From an uncultured Bacteroides sp. (GTDB lineage Bacteria > Bacteroidota > Bacteroidia > Bacteroidales > Bacteroidaceae), in the NCBI GenBank assembly GCA_900551445.1, contig URWA01000014.1, positions 1-64,000 of the forward strand: a stretch of 64,000 nucleotides of DNA, in the 5' to 3' direction. The translations under genes and the position numbers were made by a program. The number at the start of each line of letters is the position of its first letter. The first letter of the stretch is position 1. The notes beneath the pieces were generated by a model. That model was not told the origin of the DNA. It saw only the letters and a list, made by a program, of their open reading frames with translations, and ran no database searches. Positions 45,917-56,652 of this stretch are shown here, piece after piece.

Positions 45917-47206
45917 TTACTTTTTTCCGCTACAATTAACGGTTTTTAAAATGTCTTGGTTTATTTCAATTCTGAAACGTTGCTGCAATTCTTCCAACCG
46001 TGATTTTTCCATTGACAAACGATAATCACGTTGCACTTCTTCCCGCACATCCTGGAATTCTTCAGGCCCTTTTTTCAGACGTTTTCCCAAGATAAATATA
46101 TAAGGCAAATCAGTCCGAGGCGTAAAGTGTCCGCATTTAAAAGCCAGCTTATCGACATAAGGATTACTTCCTATCTGAAACAATCCGGTCTCTACCTCTG
46201 CTTTCAGACTTGCATCCTCCTTTGAGAAGGCATCAATCTTTTCTTTCCATTCGTTCAAGGGAAGTTTCTTCAACTTCTTCTTCAGTTTAGAAGCAGCCTT
46301 TTTATTCAAGCAATACACTACACCACCTTTAAAATGAGGAAGTTCCCATGCATATTCCTTTTTATGAGCCTCAAAATAATCCTCCAACTCTTTATTCCCG
46401 ACATTACCTGAAGGAGCCACCACATGACGCTTGTCCCAATAGGCCGCCAACAGGCCCTCTGTGATTTGCTTCCACTCGATACTATCAGGTTCCGACTCCT
46501 CTTTTGGAATATTAGCCACCTCAGCCTTGGATGCAGGATAGTCTTCTTGCTTACAATCCAGCAACCTAACCACATGAATACCCAACGGAGAGAAAAACGG
46601 CGCGGAAAAATCATTTTTTTTCAGGGCGTCCAACTGCTCCGAAAATTCTTTTACCAGACAAACCTCCGGAATCCATTCCCCATCTGCATAAGGAGAAGAC
46701 GCACTCGCCTCTGAGGAATAATTGCGTGCCAAGGTCTCAAAATCGGCTCCCGCCTTCAAGGCCGTATAGATTGAATCCATGCGCTGCCTTGCCTGACGTT
46801 CCTGTACTGCCGACACATGCTGCGGCAACAGGATGGATATCTGACGAAATTTCACCCACTTCATGGGAACAGATTTCAGCGCATGCGACTCTCTCTCTCT
46901 ACCCATCTCATTTTGCAGGACACTGCACTGCAAACGGAAATCGGGCAACGTATCCCATCCTTGTTTTTTGGCATCGGCCACTTTCAGCTTATAATACAAG
47001 AAATGCGGCAAGAAATGCTCGGTTGAAATACCATTCACCGCATGTATCCGCGCGTAATAATGGGCAAACTCCTCCACAGAAGTCGCTTCTCCGTCAATCC
47101 GGAACACAACTTCCCGCTCTTCCGCATAAGAAGTCACTCCCACACACATCAGATACAAGCATAATAATACGAGTCGACACATGGCTAACCTTAAAAATTT
47201 CATCAA
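45917..47206 (-). CDS. PpiC-type peptidyl-prolyl isomerase, second periplasmic chaperone
   Basis: This 429-residue exported protein has a signal peptide (LAMCRLVLLCLYLMCVGVTSYA) and one recognisable parvulin domain (ILLPQHVSAVQERQARQRMDSIYTALKAGADFETLARNYSSEASA to LGIHVVRLLDC). The flanking parts are helical and lysine-rich (KKAASKLKKKLKKLPLNEWKEK). It resembles a SurA/PrsA-like chaperone that has diverged from its neighbour. Two adjacent ATG codons (47206 and 47203) can start it. A large hairpin with a T tract ends only a few bases before the start, so expression may depend on read-through from guaB. Confidence 0.82.
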   Translation of the reverse strand: MMKFLRLAMCRLVLLCLYLMCVGVTSYAEEREVVFRIDGEATSVEEFAHYYARIHAVNGISTEHFLPHFLYYKLKVADAKKQGWDTLPDFRLQCSVLQNEMGRERESHALKSVPMKWVKFRQISILLPQHVSAVQERQARQRMDSIYTALKAGADFETLARNYSSEASASSPYADGEWIPEVCLVKEFSEQLDALKKNDFSAPFFSPLGIHVVRLLDCKQEDYPASKAEVANIPKEESEPDSIEWKQITEGLLAAYWDKRHVVAPSGNVGNKELEDYFEAHKKEYAWELPHFKGGVVYCLNKKAASKLKKKLKKLPLNEWKEKIDAFSKEDASLKAEVETGLFQIGSNPYVDKLAFKCGHFTPRTDLPYIFILGKRLKKGPEEFQDVREEVQRDYRLSMEKSRLEELQQRFRIEINQDILKTVNCSGKK

Positions 47207-47207
47207 A

Positions 47208-47275
47208 CAAAAAAATCATTCCAGCCGTCAGGCAAGTCTGCCTCACACAAACTTACCTGACGTTTAGAATGATTA
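47208..47275 (-). terminator. guaB terminator / attenuator before the PpiC gene
   Basis: On the minus strand a long interrupted stem forms: AATCATTC/GAATGATT (47215-47222 with 47268-47275), CGTCAGG/CCTGACG (47227-47233 with 47257-47263) and AAGT/ACTT inside. It is followed by about seven T. It ends within 10 bases of the downstream ATG, so it could act as an attenuator for the chaperone operon as well as terminating guaB. Confidence 0.65.
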
Positions 47276-47309
47276 TCTATAATATAAATAAAGTCAAAGA
47301 CTGTTTTTA

Positions 47310-48791
<1,482 letters not shown>

Positions 48792-48815
48792 TTATGCTTT
48801 AGATTTTATTGCGTG

Positions 48816-48823
48816 CAAATATA
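48816..48823 (-). promoter_or_regulatory. -7 box of guaB
   Basis: Minus-strand TATATTTG fits TAnnTTTG, 31 bases before the guaB ATG at 48785. Confidence 0.55.
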
Positions 48824-48885
48824 CGAATTTTATTCAGAATAAATCGGTCGATTAACATCTTTTTAAAAAGGAAGGTTCCATCCGG

Positions 48886-48925
48886 AAAAACAATCGGCCG
48901 GTGTGAGATGTTACACACCGGCCGA
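48886..48925 (-). terminator. recQ terminator
   Basis: A perfect GC-rich 12-bp stem (TCGGCCGGTGTG at 48894-48905 with CACACCGGCCGA at 48914-48925) with an 8-nt loop is followed on the minus strand by TTGTTTTT. Confidence 0.85.
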
Positions 48926-48958
48926 CAGCAAATATCCAAAAGAATCCTGCACCAAAAA

Positions 48959-51142
48959 TCAATTGGCCATTTCTGAGATAAACTTGATACGTACCAAGCG
49001 GATTTCATCCTCCGTATAGTCGTCACCCAGTTCATCCATGGCATCATCAATCTTATCGGTGGTTGATTCCTTGAAATAATCATAAATATCCTGCATGTGG
49101 TCTTCGTCCATGATTTCCTCCAGGAAATAATCGATATTCAGTTTGGTACCTGAATATACGATGGCTTCAATCTCATCCAACAGTTCGCTGAATTCAATAC
49201 CCTTGGCCACTGCGATATCATCCAACGCCACTTTACGGTCGATGCTCTGAATAATGGAAACCTTCAGTTTTGACTTGTTGGCTACCGTACGTACTCTCAA
49301 ATCTTCCGGACGGTCGATTTCATTCTCGTCACAATGCTTTTTAATCAGCTCACAGAATTCCTGACCATAACGTTTGGCCTTTCCGGCTCCAACTCCCGGG
49401 ATATTCTGCAGTTCTTCCAAAGTCACCGGGTAAATCGTAGCCATTGCTTCAAGAGAAGGATCCTGGAATATTACGTATGGAGGAACATCCAACTTCTTCG
49501 ACATCTTCTTACGCAAATCTTTCAGCATGGAATACAATACCGGATCGACCGCACAAGAAGCACCACTCCGCATCGGAGTTTCTTCCACTTCCTCCTCATC
49601 AAAATCCGCATCTTCTACTATTTTGAATGACTTCGGCTTTTTCAGAAACTTATGTCCTTCCGGTGTCACCTTCAACAGACCGTAGTTTTCCACATCCTTT
49701 GCCAGGTAACCTGCAATGAGAGCCTGCCGAATGACTGCATTCCACAACCGTTCTTCTTCTCCCATCCCAGAGCCGAACACTTCCAGATCTTCATGCTTGT
49801 GCGCAAGCACTTCGGATGTTTCCTTACCTAACAATATATCAATTATATAATCTTGCTTAAAGTTTTCTTTTACGGCAATGATCGTTTCAATCACTGCACA
49901 CAATGAATCCTGAGCCTCCACTTGTTTCTTTGGATTTAAACAGTTATCACAATTACCACAATTATCTTCCGTATATTCTTCACCAAAATAATGCAACAAT
50001 ATTTTCCTCCGGCACACTGAAGATTCTGCGTATGCCGCTGTTTCCTGCAACAGCTGACGTCCGATTTCCTGTTCCGAAATGGGTTTCCCCTGCATAAACT
50101 TTTCCAGTTTCTGCAAATCCTTGTTCGAATAGAACGTGATGCACTGTCCTTCGCCTCCGTCACGTCCGGCCCGACCTGTTTCCTGGTAATAGCCTTCCAG
50201 ACTCTTCGGCACATCATAATGGATGACGAACCGCACATCTGGTTTGTCTATTCCCATTCCAAAGGCAATCGTAGCCACAATCACATCAATATCCTCTTTC
50301 AAAAAAGCATCCTGATTGGCATTACGGGTAGCAGAATCCATTCCGGCATGATAAGCACGTGCTTTAATGCCATTGGCCTGCAGTATTTCCGTCAGCTCTT
50401 CCACCTTCTTGCGGCTCAAGCAATAAATGATACCCGACTTCCCTTCATTCTGTTTGATGAATTTGATGATATCCTTGTCCACATTTGCCGTCTTGGCACG
50501 TACCTCATAGTACAGGTTCGGACGATTGAAGGAAGATTTGAACTCTACGGCATCCGTCATCCCCAGATTCTTCTGGATATCCATTTTCACTTTTGGAGTA
50601 GCCGTTGCTGTCAAAGCAATTACCGGAGCTTTCCCGATTTCGTTGATAATCGGACGAATCCGACGATATTCCGGGCGAAAATCATGTCCCCATTCCGAGA
50701 TACAATGTGCTTCATCCACCGCATAAAACGAAATCTTCACATGCCGCAGGAAATCCACATTCTCCTCTTTTGTCAAAGATTCAGGTGCCACATACAGCAA
50801 TTTCGTCTTTCCGGCCAGGATATCCGATTTCACCTGATCTGTAGCCGACTTGGTCAGTGAAGAATTGATAAAATGAGCAATTCCATCCTCTTCACTAAAA
50901 TTGCGCATCGCGTCCACCTGATTCTTCATCAAAGCAATCAGCGGCGAAATCACAATAGCAGTTCCATCCATCAGCAAAGAAGGAAGCTGATAGCATAACG
51001 ACTTTCCCCCTCCTGTAGGCATTAATACAAATGTATCCTTTCCAGATAATAAGTTCCGAATAATCGCCTCTTGGTTCCCCTTAAAAGTATCGAATCCAAA
51101 ATACTTTTTGAGTGCTGCTGATAAACTGATATTTTCCGCCAT
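48959..51142 (-). CDS. recQ: ATP-dependent DNA helicase RecQ
   Basis: This 727-residue superfamily-2 helicase unwinds DNA 3'-5' in recombination and replication-fork repair. Motifs: Walker A TGGGKSLCYQLP (about residues 42-53), DEAH box VDEAHCISEWGHDFRPEYRRI, and motif VI GYYQETGRAGRDG. The RQC zinc site has CRRKILLHYFGEEYTEDNCGNCDNC. An HRDC domain follows (about residues 535-610, YVIFQDPSLEAMATIYPVTLEELQNIPGVGAGKAKRYG). The acidic C-terminal 100 residues extend beyond the roughly 600-residue E. coli enzyme. Its own TTTG/TAACTTTG promoter is at 51197-51229. Confidence 0.96.
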   Translation of the reverse strand: MAENISLSAALKKYFGFDTFKGNQEAIIRNLLSGKDTFVLMPTGGGKSLCYQLPSLLMDGTAIVISPLIALMKNQVDAMRNFSEEDGIAHFINSSLTKSATDQVKSDILAGKTKLLYVAPESLTKEENVDFLRHVKISFYAVDEAHCISEWGHDFRPEYRRIRPIINEIGKAPVIALTATATPKVKMDIQKNLGMTDAVEFKSSFNRPNLYYEVRAKTANVDKDIIKFIKQNEGKSGIIYCLSRKKVEELTEILQANGIKARAYHAGMDSATRNANQDAFLKEDIDVIVATIAFGMGIDKPDVRFVIHYDVPKSLEGYYQETGRAGRDGGEGQCITFYSNKDLQKLEKFMQGKPISEQEIGRQLLQETAAYAESSVCRRKILLHYFGEEYTEDNCGNCDNCLNPKKQVEAQDSLCAVIETIIAVKENFKQDYIIDILLGKETSEVLAHKHEDLEVFGSGMGEEERLWNAVIRQALIAGYLAKDVENYGLLKVTPEGHKFLKKPKSFKIVEDADFDEEEVEETPMRSGASCAVDPVLYSMLKDLRKKMSKKLDVPPYVIFQDPSLEAMATIYPVTLEELQNIPGVGAGKAKRYGQEFCELIKKHCDENEIDRPEDLRVRTVANKSKLKVSIIQSIDRKVALDDIAVAKGIEFSELLDEIEAIVYSGTKLNIDYFLEEIMDEDHMQDIYDYFKESTTDKIDDAMDELGDDYTEDEIRLVRIKFISEMAN

Positions 51143-51196
51143 TGTCCTTTGGATTTAGATGTTTGTTGATTGTAAAAATATTGTCTCCGTATGTAA

Positions 51197-51229
51197 CAAA
51201 GTTATAAACAACTTTCCATATTACACAAA
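51197..51229 (-). promoter_or_regulatory. recQ promoter
   Basis: Minus-strand TTTG (51226-51229), 21 bases, TAACTTTG (51197-51204): a full match to the Bacteroides consensus, about 55 bases upstream of the recQ ATG. Confidence 0.6.
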
Positions 51230-51285
51230 TATTTCAGTGAATATTTCATCGGAAATTCTTTTTTTCTCACTAAAAAACTCTCTTT

Positions 51286-52536
51286 TTATGCCATTTGCAA
51301 ACGGGATAGGTTAGCTTTTCCCATCTGTTGCTTGGCATAATCCAATGTTACGACAAAGCGTTCCACATGCTGTGAGGGTATTTCAAACATGACATCGTTC
51401 ATAATGGTCTCCACGATAGAACGCAGTCCGCGAGCTCCCAATTTATACTCGATGGCCTTGTCTACAATATATTCAAACACCTCCGGTTCGAACTCCAGCT
51501 TTACGCCGTCCATTTCAAACAATTTGATATACTGCTTGATGATTGAGTTCTTGGGTTCTGTAAGAATATTACGCAAAGCCGTACGGTCCAACGGGTTCAA
51601 ATAAGTGAGCACCGGCAGACGGCCAATGATTTCCGGAATCAGACCGAACGATTTCAAGTCCTGGGGAGCAATGTATTGCATCAGATTGCCCCGGTCTATC
51701 TTCACCGCTTCCTTCGCCGCACTATAGCCTACCACGTTGGTGTTCAGACGCTGGGCAATCTTCCGTTCAATACCGTCGAAAGCACCTCCACAAATAAACA
51801 GGATGTTCTTGGTATTTACCGGAATCATCTTCTGGTCCGGATGCTTGCGTCCTCCCTGAGGCGGCACATTCACTACAGAACCTTCCAGAAGCTTCAACAA
51901 GCCCTGCTGTACTCCTTCACCACTCACATCACGCGTAATCGACGGATTGTCTCCCTTACGGGCAATCTTATCTATTTCATCAATAAACACAATCCCTCTT
52001 TCTGCTTCTTCCACATTGTAATCGGCCACCTGAAGCAAACGGGTCAGGATACTCTCAATATCCTCTCCCACATACCCGGCTTCGGTCAGCACCGTGGCGT
52101 CTACAATCGTAAACGGCACATGAAGCAGTTTCGCGATGGTTCTTGCCAGTAAAGTTTTTCCGGTACCCGTACTTCCCACCATGATGATGTTCGACTTTTC
52201 AATCTCCACCTCATTCTTGTCTTTCGGCTGGAGCAAACGTTTGTAGTGGTTATACACTGCCACCGCCAGATAACGCTTGGCATCATCCTGCCCGATGACA
52301 TACTGGTCCAGAAAATCCTTGATGTCCTTCGGTTTGGGGAGTTCCGACAAGTTCAACTCAGGACCTCCCTTACCCTGCTGATGCATCGCCTCCTTCACTA
52401 TTTCGTGTGCCTGTTCCGCACAACTGTCGCAAATACATCCGTTGACTCCCGTAATCAGGAAGCCGACTTCATCCTCCGTGCGACCACAAAAGCTGCATCG
52501 TCTCTTAGTATTTCTCGAAGTCTTTTTATCTTCCAA
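51286..52536 (-). CDS. clpX: ATP-dependent Clp protease ATP-binding subunit ClpX
   Basis: This 416-residue AAA+ unfoldase feeds substrates to ClpP. The N-terminal zinc-binding domain has four cysteines ([11 protein letters not shown]...CICDSCAEQ, residues about 15-40). Walker A is [11 protein letters not shown], Walker [11 protein letters not shown], and the pore and IGF-type docking loop region follows ([16 protein letters not shown] with sensor residues). It starts 33 bp after clpP and is probably co-transcribed with it. Confidence 0.97.
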   Translation of the reverse strand: MEDKKTSRNTKRRCSFCGRTEDEVGFLITGVNGCICDSCAEQAHEIVKEAMHQQGKGGPELNLSELPKPKDIKDFLDQYVIGQDDAKRYLAVAVYNHYKRLLQPKDKNEVEIEKSNIIMVGSTGTGKTLLARTIAKLLHVPFTIVDATVLTEAGYVGEDIESILTRLLQVADYNVEEAERGIVFIDEIDKIARKGDNPSITRDVSGEGVQQGLLKLLEGSVVNVPPQGGRKHPDQKMIPVNTKNILFICGGAFDGIERKIAQRLNTNVVGYSAAKEAVKIDRGNLMQYIAPQDLKSFGLIPEIIGRLPVLTYLNPLDRTALRNILTEPKNSIIKQYIKLFEMDGVKLEFEPEVFEYIVDKAIEYKLGARGLRSIVETIMNDVMFEIPSQHVERFVVTLDYAKQQMGKANLSRLQMA

Positions 52537-52569
52537 AGTCTATCTAGTTTTGAATTAAATTCTGCTTAA

Positions 52570-53244
52570 TTATAACGAAGGCTTACGTGAAAGCACTTCA
52601 TCAATCATACCATATTCCTTTGCCTCGGAAGCTGTCATCCAGTAATCACGGTCTGAATCAGCCCATACCTTGTCAAAGTCCGTATGAGAATGGTCTGCAA
52701 TAATAGTGTACAGTTCTTTCTTCAACTTCTGAATCTCACGAGCCGTAATCTCAATATCCGACGCCTGTCCTTGAGCACCTCCCATCGGCTGGTGAATCAT
52801 CACGCGTGAGTGAGTCAGTGCCGAACGCTTACCTTCCTTTCCGGCCACCAGCAACACAGCAGCCATGGAAGCAGCCATACCGGTACAAATTGTCGCCACA
52901 TCGCTACTGATGAACTGCATGGTATCATAGATGCCCAGACCGGCATATACAGAGCCGCCCGGAGAGTTGATGTAAATGGAAATATCCTTTCCTGAATCCA
53001 CTGAGTCCAGATACAACAGCTGTGCCTGCAACGTATTAGCCGTATAGTCATCAATCTGAGTACCCAAGAAAATGATACGGTCCATCATCAGACGGGAGAA
53101 CACGTCCAACTGCGTCACGTTCAACTGACGTTCTTCCAAAATATACGGATTCAAGTATCCTGCCTGCGACTTAATGACGTCATCAAGCACCATACTGTTC
53201 ATTCCGAGATGCTTGGTAGCATATTTTCTAAAATCATCCATCAT
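52570..53244 (-). CDS. clpP: ATP-dependent Clp protease proteolytic subunit ClpP
   Basis: This serine peptidase forms the tetradecameric proteolytic chamber used by ClpX. The nucleophile is in TGMAASMAAVLLVAG, the histidine in HSRVMIHQPMGG. The glycine-rich strand INSPGGSVYAGLGIYD is intact. I start at ATG 53244 (MMDDFRKYATKHLG, 224 residues; 53241 is equally possible) because the longer frame beginning at 53304 would cover the -7 box at 53302-53309. Order tig-clpP-clpX is a common bacterial arrangement. Confidence 0.96.
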   Translation of the reverse strand: MMDDFRKYATKHLGMNSMVLDDVIKSQAGYLNPYILEERQLNVTQLDVFSRLMMDRIIFLGTQIDDYTANTLQAQLLYLDSVDSGKDISIYINSPGGSVYAGLGIYDTMQFISSDVATICTGMAASMAAVLLVAGKEGKRSALTHSRVMIHQPMGGAQGQASDIEITAREIQKLKKELYTIIADHSHTDFDKVWADSDRDYWMTASEAKEYGMIDEVLSRKPSL

Positions 53245-53301
53245 AATTTCTAAAATTAAATGATAATAAAAGAGGCTTCTAACCTCCTTCTTCCGAAAAA
53301 A

Positions 53302-53309
53302 CAAAAGTA
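53302..53309 (-). promoter_or_regulatory. -7 box of clpP-clpX
   Basis: Minus-strand TACTTTTG fits TAnnTTTG, about 58 bases before the clpP start. A small hairpin (53317-53333, CTTCTGT/ACAGAAG) lies just upstream. Confidence 0.5.
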
Positions 53310-53366
53310 CAAAACACTTCTGTCTTACAGAAGAGGTCCCGTTAAAAGCCTCCTTTTTTAAACTAT

Positions 53367-53393
53367 TTTAGCAGTCAATTCTGATTGCTAAAA
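53367..53393 (-). terminator. Weak terminator after tig
   Basis: TTTTAGCAGTCA and TGATTGCTAAAA form a 12-bp stem with one G-T/A mismatch and a 3-nt loop just after the tig stop. The T tract on the minus strand is poor, so read-through into clpP is likely. Confidence 0.45.
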
Positions 53394-53397
53394 TGAT

Positions 53398-54744
53398 TTA
53401 TTGAAACATCTTGTTGAATTCTTCTGCAGAAACAGCCTTATGATTCAATGTAACCTGACCTTTCAGAATTTCAGAAAGTTTTGCTTCAATGACACGGTTC
53501 ACCAAAGCTTCTACGCTTTCGCGTTTCTTCAACATTTCCTTAGAATAGTTTTCCAACAATTCATCCGGTACATTGATCATACCGTACTGAGCGAACTGAG
53601 CACGAGTAGCTTCTTTTGCCATGTTGGTGATATCAGCCTGTTCAACCTTAATGTTGTTAGCTGCCACCAGTTTTTCCTTAATCAGGTGCCAAGTCAATTC
53701 GTCCAAGCTCTTTTCGTAGTTTTCAGAAACGAATTCTTCACCTTTATCCTTGTTGTTTTCCAACATGATACGTTTCATCAGTTCATCAGCAAACTGCAGT
53801 TTGCCCACCTTGCCAGCCAGATAAGTACGTACATCCAGCAAGAACTTGTAATCGCTGTCTGATTCAAACTGTTTTGCAATCACTTCCTTGATCTGAGCGC
53901 GGAATTCTTCTTCGTTGTGAGCCTTTCCTTCACCCAGTACCTGATCGAACAGTTCCTGATTCAGGTCACCCGGAATCATACGAGTGATTTCTTCAATCTG
54001 GAAGCTGAAGTTACCTTTGTAGTTAGCCACTTCTTCTTTCTTGATCTTCAACAGAGAAGCCAGTTCTGCTTCGTTGTTGTCAAAAGCAACTGACGGATTG
54101 AATACCAAAACCGTATTTACTTTCGCACCGCTGAAAATAGCTTTCTGTTCGTCGTTCTTCATGTAAGTAGGCATCATTACCGCACCTTCTACCTGAAGAC
54201 CGTTTTCTTTTGTATTGCCGTTTTCGTCCAGTTCAGCCAACAGACCTTTCAGCATGTCGTTGTCCTGGTAATCTTCTACTTTATCATATTTGGCAGTACG
54301 CTGAGTGTACATCTTCACCTGCTGGTCTACCATTTCATCCGTTACGTTGATGTCATAGTAGTCAATTGTATCATTGTTAGACAATTCTACGTTGAATTCA
54401 GGAGCCAAAGCAATGTCGAAAGAGAATTCGAAGTTTTCGTCTGTTTCGAAGTTTGCGTTGTTTTCCTTCGGCAGCGGAGTACCCAACATATTTACTTTAT
54501 TGTCACGGATATATTCGCCTACTTTTTCCTGCAACAGTTTGTCTACTTCTTCCAGCAATACAGAAGTTCCATACTGTTTCTTAATCAATCCCATAGGAAC
54601 CATTCCCTTACGGAATCCCGGCATATTTACTCTCTGACGAAGCGTTTTCAGTGCTTTTTCAACCTTTTCCTGATAATCAGCTTTTTCAATCTGGACAGTA
54701 AGTACAGCACTTACATTGTCTACATTTTGCAATGAAATATTCAT
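53398..54744 (-). CDS. tig: Trigger factor-like ribosome-associated chaperone
   Basis: This 448-residue chaperone binds nascent chains at the ribosome exit tunnel. The N-terminal ribosome-binding signature is NMPGFRKGMVPMGLIKKQYG (GFRxGxxP type). The C-terminal helical arms run from about residue 255. The middle FKBP-like isomerase domain is hard to recognise: the usual aromatic pocket motif is replaced by GLQVEGAVMMPTYMKNDEQKAIFSGAK, so proline isomerase activity is doubtful. It lies upstream of clpP and clpX, with its own TATTTTTG box at 54798-54805. Confidence 0.93.
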   Translation of the reverse strand: MNISLQNVDNVSAVLTVQIEKADYQEKVEKALKTLRQRVNMPGFRKGMVPMGLIKKQYGTSVLLEEVDKLLQEKVGEYIRDNKVNMLGTPLPKENNANFETDENFEFSFDIALAPEFNVELSNNDTIDYYDINVTDEMVDQQVKMYTQRTAKYDKVEDYQDNDMLKGLLAELDENGNTKENGLQVEGAVMMPTYMKNDEQKAIFSGAKVNTVLVFNPSVAFDNNEAELASLLKIKKEEVANYKGNFSFQIEEITRMIPGDLNQELFDQVLGEGKAHNEEEFRAQIKEVIAKQFESDSDYKFLLDVRTYLAGKVGKLQFADELMKRIMLENNKDKGEEFVSENYEKSLDELTWHLIKEKLVAANNIKVEQADITNMAKEATRAQFAQYGMINVPDELLENYSKEMLKKRESVEALVNRVIEAKLSEILKGQVTLNHKAVSAEEFNKMFQ

Positions 54745-54797
54745 TTCCGACTTATTTATTTAATTATTAATTATTTCGTTCGAATCAAAAGTGGTTG

Positions 54798-54805
54798 CAA
54801 AAATA
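54798..54805 (-). promoter_or_regulatory. -7 box of tig
   Basis: Minus-strand TATTTTTG fits TAnnTTTG, 54 bases before the tig ATG. The remaining gap 54806-54926 shows no gene. Confidence 0.5.
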
Positions 54806-54926
54806 ATGTTTAATCTTTCAATAACCAAACCGACAAGCTAAAAAATATTTACGGGCAACGAATCCAACCACTTGCTGAAATTTCTGGAGCTCCGTTATTT
54901 TCCCCTTCCAATATCCTCTTCTCCAT

Positions 54927-54965
54927 AAAAAAAGACGGCAGAAAGATTTATCCTTCCGCCGTCTT
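54927..54965 (-). terminator. Terminator after mlaF
   Basis: AAGACGGC (about 54932-54939) pairs with GCCGTCTT (54958-54965) with an imperfect inner extension; on the minus strand it ends in seven T. It closes the mlaE-mlaF operon. Confidence 0.75.
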
Positions 54966-54999
54966 CTTTACAACGATTTCTTTATTTTTCTGACGCCAG

Positions 55000-55773
55000 C
55001 TAAAGTTTCTGCGTCTTGTTATTCTCTTCTTTTTTCACCTTCTGCAACAAATCGGAAGCGAATATAAAGTTATTCAAGCGTTCGTTCGTCGCATTGAAGA
55101 CCTCATCTTTCGTCCCCTCCCATTCTTTGTGACCCTGATAGATATACAAAATACTGTCACCGATTCCCATCACCGAGTTCATGTCGTGCGTATTGATGAT
55201 GGTAGTCATGTTATATTCCGTGGTAATGCTGTGAATCAAATCATCAATTACCAATGAAGTCTTGGGGTCAAGTCCGGAGTTCGGCTCATCACAAAACAAA
55301 TACTTAGGTTGGAGAGCGATGGCACGGGCTATGGCCACACGCTTCTGCATACCCCCACTGATTTCGCCCGGATATTTAGCCTGGGCATCAATCAAATTCA
55401 CACGGTCCAGACAGAACTGTGCACGCTTCACACGCTCCCGGTAAGTATCATTTGAAAACATGTCCAACGGAAACATCACATTTTCCAGCACCGACAAGGA
55501 ATCGAACAAGGCTGCACTCTGAAAAATCATCCCCATCTCCCGTCGTAAGGCTTTCTTTTCTTTCTTTCCCATATCCAGCAGATTACGGCCGTCGTACAGG
55601 ATTTCTCCACATTCCGGAGTAAGCAATCCCACGATACATTTCATCAACACCGTCTTACCGGAACCACTCTGCCCGATAATCAGGTTCGTTTTCCCGCTAT
55701 CAAACGAAAAATCGATATTTTCAAGGACTGTACGCCCCTCAAACGACTTGCATATAGACTTTAATTGTATCAT
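55000..55773 (-). CDS. mlaF: ABC transporter ATP-binding protein, MlaF type
   Basis: This 257-residue ABC ATPase belongs to the MCE/Mla phospholipid-transport system that keeps outer-membrane lipid asymmetry. Walker A IGQSGSGKTVLMK, signature ISGGMQKRVAIARAIA and Walker B YLFCDEPNSGLDP, with the MlaF-type MQKRVA variant of the signature. The gene overlaps the permease gene by 4 bp (ATGA). An MCE-domain (MlaD) gene is not in the window. Confidence 0.9.
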   Translation of the reverse strand: MIQLKSICKSFEGRTVLENIDFSFDSGKTNLIIGQSGSGKTVLMKCIVGLLTPECGEILYDGRNLLDMGKKEKKALRREMGMIFQSAALFDSLSVLENVMFPLDMFSNDTYRERVKRAQFCLDRVNLIDAQAKYPGEISGGMQKRVAIARAIALQPKYLFCDEPNSGLDPKTSLVIDDLIHSITTEYNMTTIINTHDMNSVMGIGDSILYIYQGHKEWEGTKDEVFNATNERLNNFIFASDLLQKVKKEENNKTQKL

Positions 55774-56513
55774 CCCATCAATAATTGTGTAAGTATTAAA
55801 TCTGAAAACAAAATCAAGACACTGCTTGATACCACCGAATCCGTACTGGCTTTACCCACCGCAATGGAACCGCCTTCCACCGTATAACCAAAATAGGCCG
55901 ATACGCTGGCTATAATGAAGGCAAAAAACAAGGATTTAATGAAGCTGCACCAGATATACCACTCCACAAAACTATATTGCAGACCATATTCCAAGTCCGT
56001 GGCATTCATGATACCGGCAAACCAAGCCGTACAAAAAGCACCGATGATACCCGCAAAAATACTGAATATCACCAAGAAAGGAATCATGGTCATCAGCCCC
56101 AAGATTTTGGGCAGAATCAGATAGGATGCAGAGTTCACCCCCATAATCTCAAGGGCGTCAATCTGTTGTGTCACCCGCATCGTACCAATCTCAGAGGCAA
56201 TGTTCGAACCGACTTTACCCGCCAGAATCAAACACATGATGGAAGAAGAAAATTCCAGCAACAAAATCTCACGCGTAGTATATCCCACCACAAAACGTGG
56301 CATCCAGGGACTTTCAATATTCAGTTTTATCTGGATACAAATCACGGCACCAATAAAAAAAGATATCAGCAACACAATGCCGATGGAATTGATGCCCAGC
56401 TGTACCATTTCATTCCGGTATTGCTTTAAATACATCCGGATACGCTCCGGTCGGGAAAAGACACGCCCCATCAACATGAGGTACTTTCCCAGATTCGTGA
56501 TAGGCTTTATCAT
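55770..56513 (-). CDS. mlaE: MCE-system ABC transporter permease, MlaE type
   Basis: This 247-residue inner-membrane permease of the MlaE family has about five or six helices. Conserved stretches are FFIGAVICIQIKLNIESPW, ILAGKVGSNIASEIGTMRVTQQIDALEIMGV and the C-terminal GYTVEGGSIAVGKASTDSVVSSSVLILFSDLILTQLL. It should pair with MlaF (next gene, 4-bp overlap) to move phospholipids between membranes. Divergent from lptB; its -7 box is at 56536-56543. Confidence 0.92.
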   Translation of the reverse strand: MIKPITNLGKYLMLMGRVFSRPERIRMYLKQYRNEMVQLGINSIGIVLLISFFIGAVICIQIKLNIESPWMPRFVVGYTTREILLLEFSSSIMCLILAGKVGSNIASEIGTMRVTQQIDALEIMGVNSASYLILPKILGLMTMIPFLVIFSIFAGIIGAFCTAWFAGIMNATDLEYGLQYSFVEWYIWCSFIKSLFFAFIIASVSAYFGYTVEGGSIAVGKASTDSVVSSSVLILFSDLILTQLLMG

Positions 56514-56535
56514 ACTGTTACAATCATATTTGGTA

Positions 56536-56543
56536 CAAAAGTA
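56536..56543 (-). promoter_or_regulatory. -7 box of mlaEF
   Basis: Minus-strand TACTTTTG, 23 bases before the mlaE ATG. Confidence 0.55.
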
Positions 56544-56617
56544 CTGCTTTTTAGCTATATTATGATAAAAGACCGGAGGATTTTCGAATTAAGGACCACA
56601 GAAGCCAAGATTTTTAC

Positions 56618-56625
56618 TACTTTTG
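56618..56625 (+). promoter_or_regulatory. -7 box of lptB
   Basis: Plus-strand TACTTTTG, 28 bases before the lptB ATG. It forms a divergent pair with the mlaE box about 75 bp away, so two envelope-lipid systems share one regulatory gap. Confidence 0.55.
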
Positions 56626-56652
56626 CACGACTGAACAGCTAACAAAAAGACA

